Assembly: GCA_039027855.1 (NCBI GenBank)
Contig: JBCCJI010000009.1
Span: 62,001-126,000 of the forward strand
Source of the DNA: Thermohalobaculum sp039027855
GTDB taxonomy: Bacteria; Pseudomonadota; Alphaproteobacteria; Rhodobacterales; Rhodobacteraceae
Length of the DNA stretch: 64,000 bases
Reading direction: 5' to 3'
Below, piece after piece: positions 59,973-64,000 of the stretch. The position numbers and the translations under genes were made by a program. Position 1 is the stretch's first letter; each line of letters opens with the position of its first letter. A model generated the notes under the pieces. That model saw only the letters and a list, made by a program, of their open reading frames with translations. It was not told where the DNA came from and searched no databases.

Positions 59973-61583
59973 TCAGAAGGCGACGGCCTGGCCGTCCTTC
60001 CGCGGATCGGATCCGGCGCTATAGCCACCCTGAGGCAGACGCTGGATCAGCTGTGCACCGCCAAAGCCAAAGGCGACATCGGGCGCCTCGGGCGACAGGC
60101 GGTGGCCGAGATCGGATAGTGTCTGCTGGGTAGGGGCCGGCAGGGCCGTCTCGATGGCAACCTCCAGCCCGCGGTTGAAACGCCAGCGTTGCGCGTCGAC
60201 CGCGCTCTGCACATCCTGACCCCAAAGCTGCGTGCGCAGCACCATCTGCAGGTGACCCTGGGCCTGCATCGGCCCACCCATCACGCCAAAGGACATCTGC
60301 GGCTGACCGCCTTTCATGGCGAAGCCTGGAATGATCGTGTGGAAGGGGCGCTTGCGCGGCGCTACCTGGTTGGGGTGTCCCGGCTGCAGCGTAAAGCCGA
60401 AGCCGCGGTTCTGCAGCGCGATGCCCGTCCCCTGGACCACCACGCCCGAGCCAAAACCGGAATAGTTCGACTGGATGTAAGACACCATCATGCCCGAGGC
60501 ATCGGCGGTGGTCAGATATACCGTGCCCCCAGCCCGAGGTGCGCCCGCGCCGAAGTCCTGCGCCCTCTCGGGGTCGATCAGCGCGGCGCGCGCCGCCAGG
60601 TAGGCGGGATCGAGCAGATCCTCCGGCGTCACACCGATCATGTGATCCAGATCTGCGACGAAAGCATGGGCATCGGCGAGCGACAGCTTGATCGCCTCGA
60701 TCTGCAGGTGCAGCGCGGCCGGATCGTCGGGTCCCATCTCGCGGATGCCAGTATGGGCGAGCATGCCGAGCGCCATGCAGGCGGCGATCCCCTGGCCGTT
60801 CGGCGGGATCTCGTGCAGGTCGATCGCGTCGAAACCGGCATGCACCGTGCCGCACCAGTCGGGGGCGTCGGCCGCCAGGTCATCGACGGTGATCGCGGCG
60901 CCGTGGCGGGCTGCGTCTTCGGCGATCTTCTCGGCGATGTCACCCCGGTAGAACGCCTCGCCCTTGGTCTCGGCGATGCGGGTCAGGGTATGGGCCATCG
61001 CGGGGCTGGCAAAGCGCTCTCCGGCCAGCGGTGCGCGGCCGTAGGGCATGAAATGGTCGGCAAAGCCCGGATGGTGGCCGAGCAGATCGGCACCGCGCGC
61101 CCAAAGCGTCGCGATCACCGGGCTGACCGGGAAGCCGTCTGCGGCATAGCGGATGGCGGGGGCCAGCAGCCGATCGAACGGCAGGGCGCCGAAACGGTTG
61201 CTGAGCGCCGCCCAGGCCCCGACCGCCCCAGGGATCGTGGCGCTCTCCCAACCCCGCTCGGGCATGCTCGCCTGGCCGGCAAAGCGCTGGGGCGTCCAGG
61301 CGGCGGGCGCGCGGCCCGAAGCATTCAGCCCATGCAACTGGCTGCCGTCCCAGACGATGGCGAAGGCGTCCGACCCCAGACCGTTTCCCGTCGGCTCGAC
61401 CACCGTCAGCACGGTGGCGGCGGCAAGGGCTGCATCGACCGCATTGCCACCATCGGCCAGCGCCTGCAGCCCCGCCTGCGCCGCCAGCGGTTGCGAGGTG
61501 GCAACCATGTTGCCGCCCATCACCGCGCTGCGGCGTGAGGCATAGGGCGGGACGGAGGGGAAGGCGATGGCAGGGTCGGTCAC
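59973..61583 (-). CDS. Gamma-glutamyltransferase family protein (II), YwrD-like
   Basis: A 536-residue GGT-family Ntn-hydrolase of a different branch from the one at 17 kb. MVATSQPLAAQAGLQALADG is the N-terminal motif. The nucleophile region is GGTVYLTTADASGMMVSYIQ with Thr after Gly-Gly, then SGVVVQGTGIALQNRGFGF. No signal peptide. The GTG start overlaps the tctA stop by 4 bp (GTGA), so it is translationally coupled to the TTT transporter. It may release a product from a gamma-glutamyl compound imported by the transporter; that is inference. Confidence 0.88.
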   Translation of the reverse strand: MTDPAIAFPSVPPYASRRSAVMGGNMVATSQPLAAQAGLQALADGGNAVDAALAAATVLTVVEPTGNGLGSDAFAIVWDGSQLHGLNASGRAPAAWTPQRFAGQASMPERGWESATIPGAVGAWAALSNRFGALPFDRLLAPAIRYAADGFPVSPVIATLWARGADLLGHHPGFADHFMPYGRAPLAGERFASPAMAHTLTRIAETKGEAFYRGDIAEKIAEDAARHGAAITVDDLAADAPDWCGTVHAGFDAIDLHEIPPNGQGIAACMALGMLAHTGIREMGPDDPAALHLQIEAIKLSLADAHAFVADLDHMIGVTPEDLLDPAYLAARAALIDPERAQDFGAGAPRAGGTVYLTTADASGMMVSYIQSNYSGFGSGVVVQGTGIALQNRGFGFTLQPGHPNQVAPRKRPFHTIIPGFAMKGGQPQMSFGVMGGPMQAQGHLQMVLRTQLWGQDVQSAVDAQRWRFNRGLEVAIETALPAPTQQTLSDLGHRLSPEAPDVAFGFGGAQLIQRLPQGGYSAGSDPRKDGQAVAF

Positions 61584-63091
61584 GTCGGGGCCTCGTTCTC
61601 AACGCCGCGGTTCTCGCGCAGGAAGCGGCGCACCGCCCAGGCGACCGACAGCACGGCAGCCACCAGAAACAGCGCGCTTACCGGCCGGGTGAAGAAGGTC
61701 GTCCATTCCGGATCGGTCATCAGCGCACGCCGCAGATTGGTCTCGGCAATCGGCCCCAGGATCGTGCCGAGCACAAGGGGCGCAAGCGGGTAATCGAGCG
61801 AGCGGAGCGCATAGCCGATCAGCCCGATCACGCCGAGGACGTAGAGATCGGTGATCCGGTTGTTGAGCGCGAAGGAGCCGACCACGCAGCAGACGATCAC
61901 ACTGGGCACGATCACCCATTTCGGAATGTCGGTGACCCTCAGGAACAGGCGCATCCCCGCGATGCAGACCACCAGCATCATGAAGGACGCGACGACCATC
62001 GCCAGGAACATGCCGTAGACGAGATCGGCATTGTCCATGATGAGCCGCGGCCCGACCTGGATGCCGTGCACCATGAGCGAGGCCATCAGGATCGCATCGA
62101 CCGCCGAGCCCGGGATACCGAGGCCGATCAGCGGGATCAGCCCACCACCCGCGGTCGAGGAATTGCCGGCCTCGGACGCGACCACACCCTCGGGCGTGCC
62201 GGTCCCGAAAGCCTCGGGCGTCTTGGAGCCGCGCTTGGCCTGATCATAGGCGAGCAGGTTGGCGATCGAGCCGCCGGCGCCGGGCAGGGCGCCGATCAGC
62301 ACGCCGACGGTCGAGGAGCGGATCAGGTTGACCGGGCGCGACAGCACCTCGCGCATCGCGGCCCAGGTCTGGAAGTCGATATCCTTGGTGGCGAGCCCCG
62401 CGCCCGAGCGGACGGATTGTGGGCTCTCGACCTCGGCGATCAGTTGACTGATGGCGAAGATGCCGATCAGCACCACGAGAAAGGCAAGGCCCGGCGCCAG
62501 CGCCGCGATGCCGAAGTCAAAGCGTGGCATGCCCATCATCGGGTCTGGACCGATGGTGGCGATCATAAGCCCGATGACCCCCGCGATGAGCCCGCGCATC
62601 AGCGAATTGCCCACAAGGCTCGCCACGATGGTCAGCGCGAAGACGATCAGCGAGAAATACTCCCATGGCCCCAGCTTGACCGCAAACAGCGCGATGGGCG
62701 GCGCGGCCACGATCAGCACCAGCGTCGACAGGATGGTGCCGAAGAACGAGGCCCAGATCCCGATCGACAGCGCCCGCCCGGGCTGACCGCCCCGCGCCAT
62801 GGGAAAAGCGTCGAACGTCGTCGCGACCGAGGACGGCGTGCCGGGAATGCCCAGCAGCGCGGCCGAGATCAGCCCGCCCGTATAGCCGCCCACATAGACC
62901 GCCAGCATGACCGCGATGCCCTGCAGCGGGTCCATAGCAAAGGTCAGCGGCAGCGTCAGCACGATCGCCATCGTGACGGTAAAGCCAGGGATCGCCGCGG
63001 CGATGATCCCAGCGATCGAGCCTGCCAGCATCATGGCAAGGGTCGCTGGGCTCAGGATCTGCTCTGCGGCGAGCGCGATGCTCTCGAGCAT
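61580..63091 (-). CDS. TTT transporter large permease (TctA), second locus
   Basis: A 503-residue TctA-type permease. GSIAGIIAAAIPGFTVTMA and LLGIPGTPSSVATTFDAFPM mark the first half; GALPGAGGSIANLLAYDQAK and GLGIPGSAVDAILMASLMVH mark the second. About 12 TM helices. GGGAG precedes the ATG. Order tctC > tctB > tctA > ggt on the minus strand. Confidence 0.93.
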   Translation of the reverse strand: MLESIALAAEQILSPATLAMMLAGSIAGIIAAAIPGFTVTMAIVLTLPLTFAMDPLQGIAVMLAVYVGGYTGGLISAALLGIPGTPSSVATTFDAFPMARGGQPGRALSIGIWASFFGTILSTLVLIVAAPPIALFAVKLGPWEYFSLIVFALTIVASLVGNSLMRGLIAGVIGLMIATIGPDPMMGMPRFDFGIAALAPGLAFLVVLIGIFAISQLIAEVESPQSVRSGAGLATKDIDFQTWAAMREVLSRPVNLIRSSTVGVLIGALPGAGGSIANLLAYDQAKRGSKTPEAFGTGTPEGVVASEAGNSSTAGGGLIPLIGLGIPGSAVDAILMASLMVHGIQVGPRLIMDNADLVYGMFLAMVVASFMMLVVCIAGMRLFLRVTDIPKWVIVPSVIVCCVVGSFALNNRITDLYVLGVIGLIGYALRSLDYPLAPLVLGTILGPIAETNLRRALMTDPEWTTFFTRPVSALFLVAAVLSVAWAVRRFLRENRGVENEAPT

Positions 63092-63136
63092 GGGTGGGCT
63101 CCCGGATCGGGATGGGCACGAAGGCCCCGGGTGCTC

Positions 63137-63673
63137 TCAACGCATCCGGGGCAGGAAGACGTCGAACACCTCGCGGAACACGAGGTCGAGGCCGAAGGAG
63201 AAGGCAGCGGCCACGGTCACCGCGATGGCGAGGGTCTTCACGCTGAACGGGGCAAGCATCAGCGCCGTCGCCAGGACGAAGACGAAGGCCGAGGGCGCGA
63301 AGCCGACCGTCGAGATCGTCGCGAGATGCAGCGCGAAAAGCACGAGCGTCGCGAAGACCAGCCGCCGTTCCCCCGCCCAGTCGAGTGCCGCTTTGCCAAA
63401 GCCCGCAAAGACCTGCAGACCGCCCAGCCGTCGCAGGGTCGCCACTGCCGAGATCATGCAGAGGACGACCAGCACGCCAGCGACAAGCCGCGGAAAGGCA
63501 CCGGCGCCGAGCGGCTCCCAGCGCGAGGCCGGCAGGCTGGCGGCATCGACGAACAGCAAGCCAGCCAGCGCCGCGATGACCGCATAAGAGACGAGCCGCG
63601 CGGCTTCTGCCGCGCGCGTTTCATGGGCGGCGCGGGTCTTGCCCCCGCCGCTGGTCGTGTCGTCGTCGCTCAT
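63137..63673 (-). CDS. TTT transporter small permease (TctB), second locus
   Basis: A 178-residue membrane subunit with a charged N-terminus and four predicted helices (LVSYAVIAALAGLLFVDA; RLVAGVLVVLCMISAVATL; LVFATLVLFALHLATI; FAPSAFVFVLATALML). Position between tctC and tctA identifies it as TctB. The start has no strong SD. The stop is 45 bp before tctA. Confidence 0.88.
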   Translation of the reverse strand: MSDDDTTSGGGKTRAAHETRAAEAARLVSYAVIAALAGLLFVDAASLPASRWEPLGAGAFPRLVAGVLVVLCMISAVATLRRLGGLQVFAGFGKAALDWAGERRLVFATLVLFALHLATISTVGFAPSAFVFVLATALMLAPFSVKTLAIAVTVAAAFSFGLDLVFREVFDVFLPRMR

Positions 63674-63692
63674 GGCTGCGGTGACCCCGGCT

Positions 63693-64000
63693 TCAGGGCG
63701 CCAGCCTCTCGGCCAGCCGCTCCACCGTCGAGGATAGGTTGGAGAGGTATGCCGTGTAGTCGTCGATCCCGCGGAACATCACGGCGCCGCCGGCATTCTC
63801 CACCTGCGTCACGAAGGTTGTGTCCTCGGCAAGTGCGGCCAGCGCGGCCTCCATGCCGGACTTCACTTCCGGCGAGGCGCCCTTTGGCATCACGATGCCC
63901 CGCGTCACCGCCAGCTCCAGCGGCGCGCCAAGCTCGGTCAGGGTCGGGACATCGGGCGCCTGCTCTACCCGCTCGGGCGCGCCATTGGCGAGGAACACCA
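63693..64000 (-). CDS. TTT substrate-binding protein (TctC/Bug), C-terminal part only
   Basis: About 102 residues at the C-terminus of a Bug-type binding protein; the N-terminus lies beyond the window. APDVPTLTELGAPLELAVTR and IVMPKGASPEVKSGMEAALA are the usual last-third motifs (VPTLxE-G, PKGxP). It would be the first gene of the second TTT operon. Confidence 0.88.
   Translation of the reverse strand, partial: VFLANGAPERVEQAPDVPTLTELGAPLELAVTRGIVMPKGASPEVKSGMEAALAALAEDTTFVTQVENAGGAVMFRGIDDYTAYLSNLSSTVERLAERLAP

Overview
The window is GC-rich, densely coded DNA from an alphaproteobacterium, most likely Rhodobacterales or a close relative. The pointers are the ChvG/ChvI-HprK-RapZ-EIIA(Man)-HPr cluster divergent from an ATP-type pckA, a PhaR-type repressor beside phaA/phaB, a methylsuccinyl-CoA dehydrogenase (ethylmalonyl-CoA pathway), and two tripartite tricarboxylate transporter (TTT) loci. 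No rRNA, tRNA, CRISPR array, transposase or phage gene was seen. The window cuts the first gene (M20 amidohydrolase, 5' end missing) and the last gene (TTT binding protein, N-terminus missing).

Layout. 1-3.6 kb: M20 amidohydrolase, a small YdcH-like protein, a class I glutamine amidotransferase, a GcvA-like LysR regulator and a divergent small ORF. 3.6-7.2 kb: PHB block, phaA > PEBP-like lipoprotein > phaB on the minus strand, divergent from phaR. 7.4-9.5 kb: a degenerate GGDEF/EAL-like protein and tag. 9.5-17 kb: carbon and envelope signalling, chvI and chvG > hprK > rapZ > EIIA(Man) > HPr on the minus strand and pckA on the plus strand. 17-20.6 kb: a gamma-glutamyltransferase and mcd.

20.6-37 kb is the most unusual region. 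A minus-strand group (CHASE2 adenylate cyclase > Rap1a-like protein > glycine-zipper lipoprotein > LpxR-like deacylase) faces a plus-strand series. That series runs: TPR/outer-membrane beta-barrel protein resembling Slam (type XI secretion), FecR-domain protein with a C-terminal beta domain resembling Slam cargo handles, a 2237-residue beta-helix/RTX/Ig-like giant surface protein, a sulfotransferase and a Crp-type regulator that keeps the cAMP-contacting residues. A 40-residue membrane protein with a TGTG-N8-CACA site upstream follows. My working hypothesis is a cAMP-linked surface-display module.

37-41.4 kb: RND efflux pump and adaptor. 41.6-48.1 kb: thioesterase, crotonase, CaiB/BaiF CoA-transferase, GntR regulator and tctCBA, probably uptake and CoA-dependent breakdown of an organic acid. 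48.2-59.8 kb: a GGDEF/EAL protein with intact GGDEF and degraded EAL motifs, a CheY, and a chemosensory operon STAS-cheA-cheW-mcp-cheW-cheR-cheB. 60-64 kb: a second TTT locus translationally coupled to a second, different gamma-glutamyltransferase.

Starts were chosen from Shine-Dalgarno (SD) sequences, overlaps and family N-termini. Functions are by eye from motifs; no database search was run.
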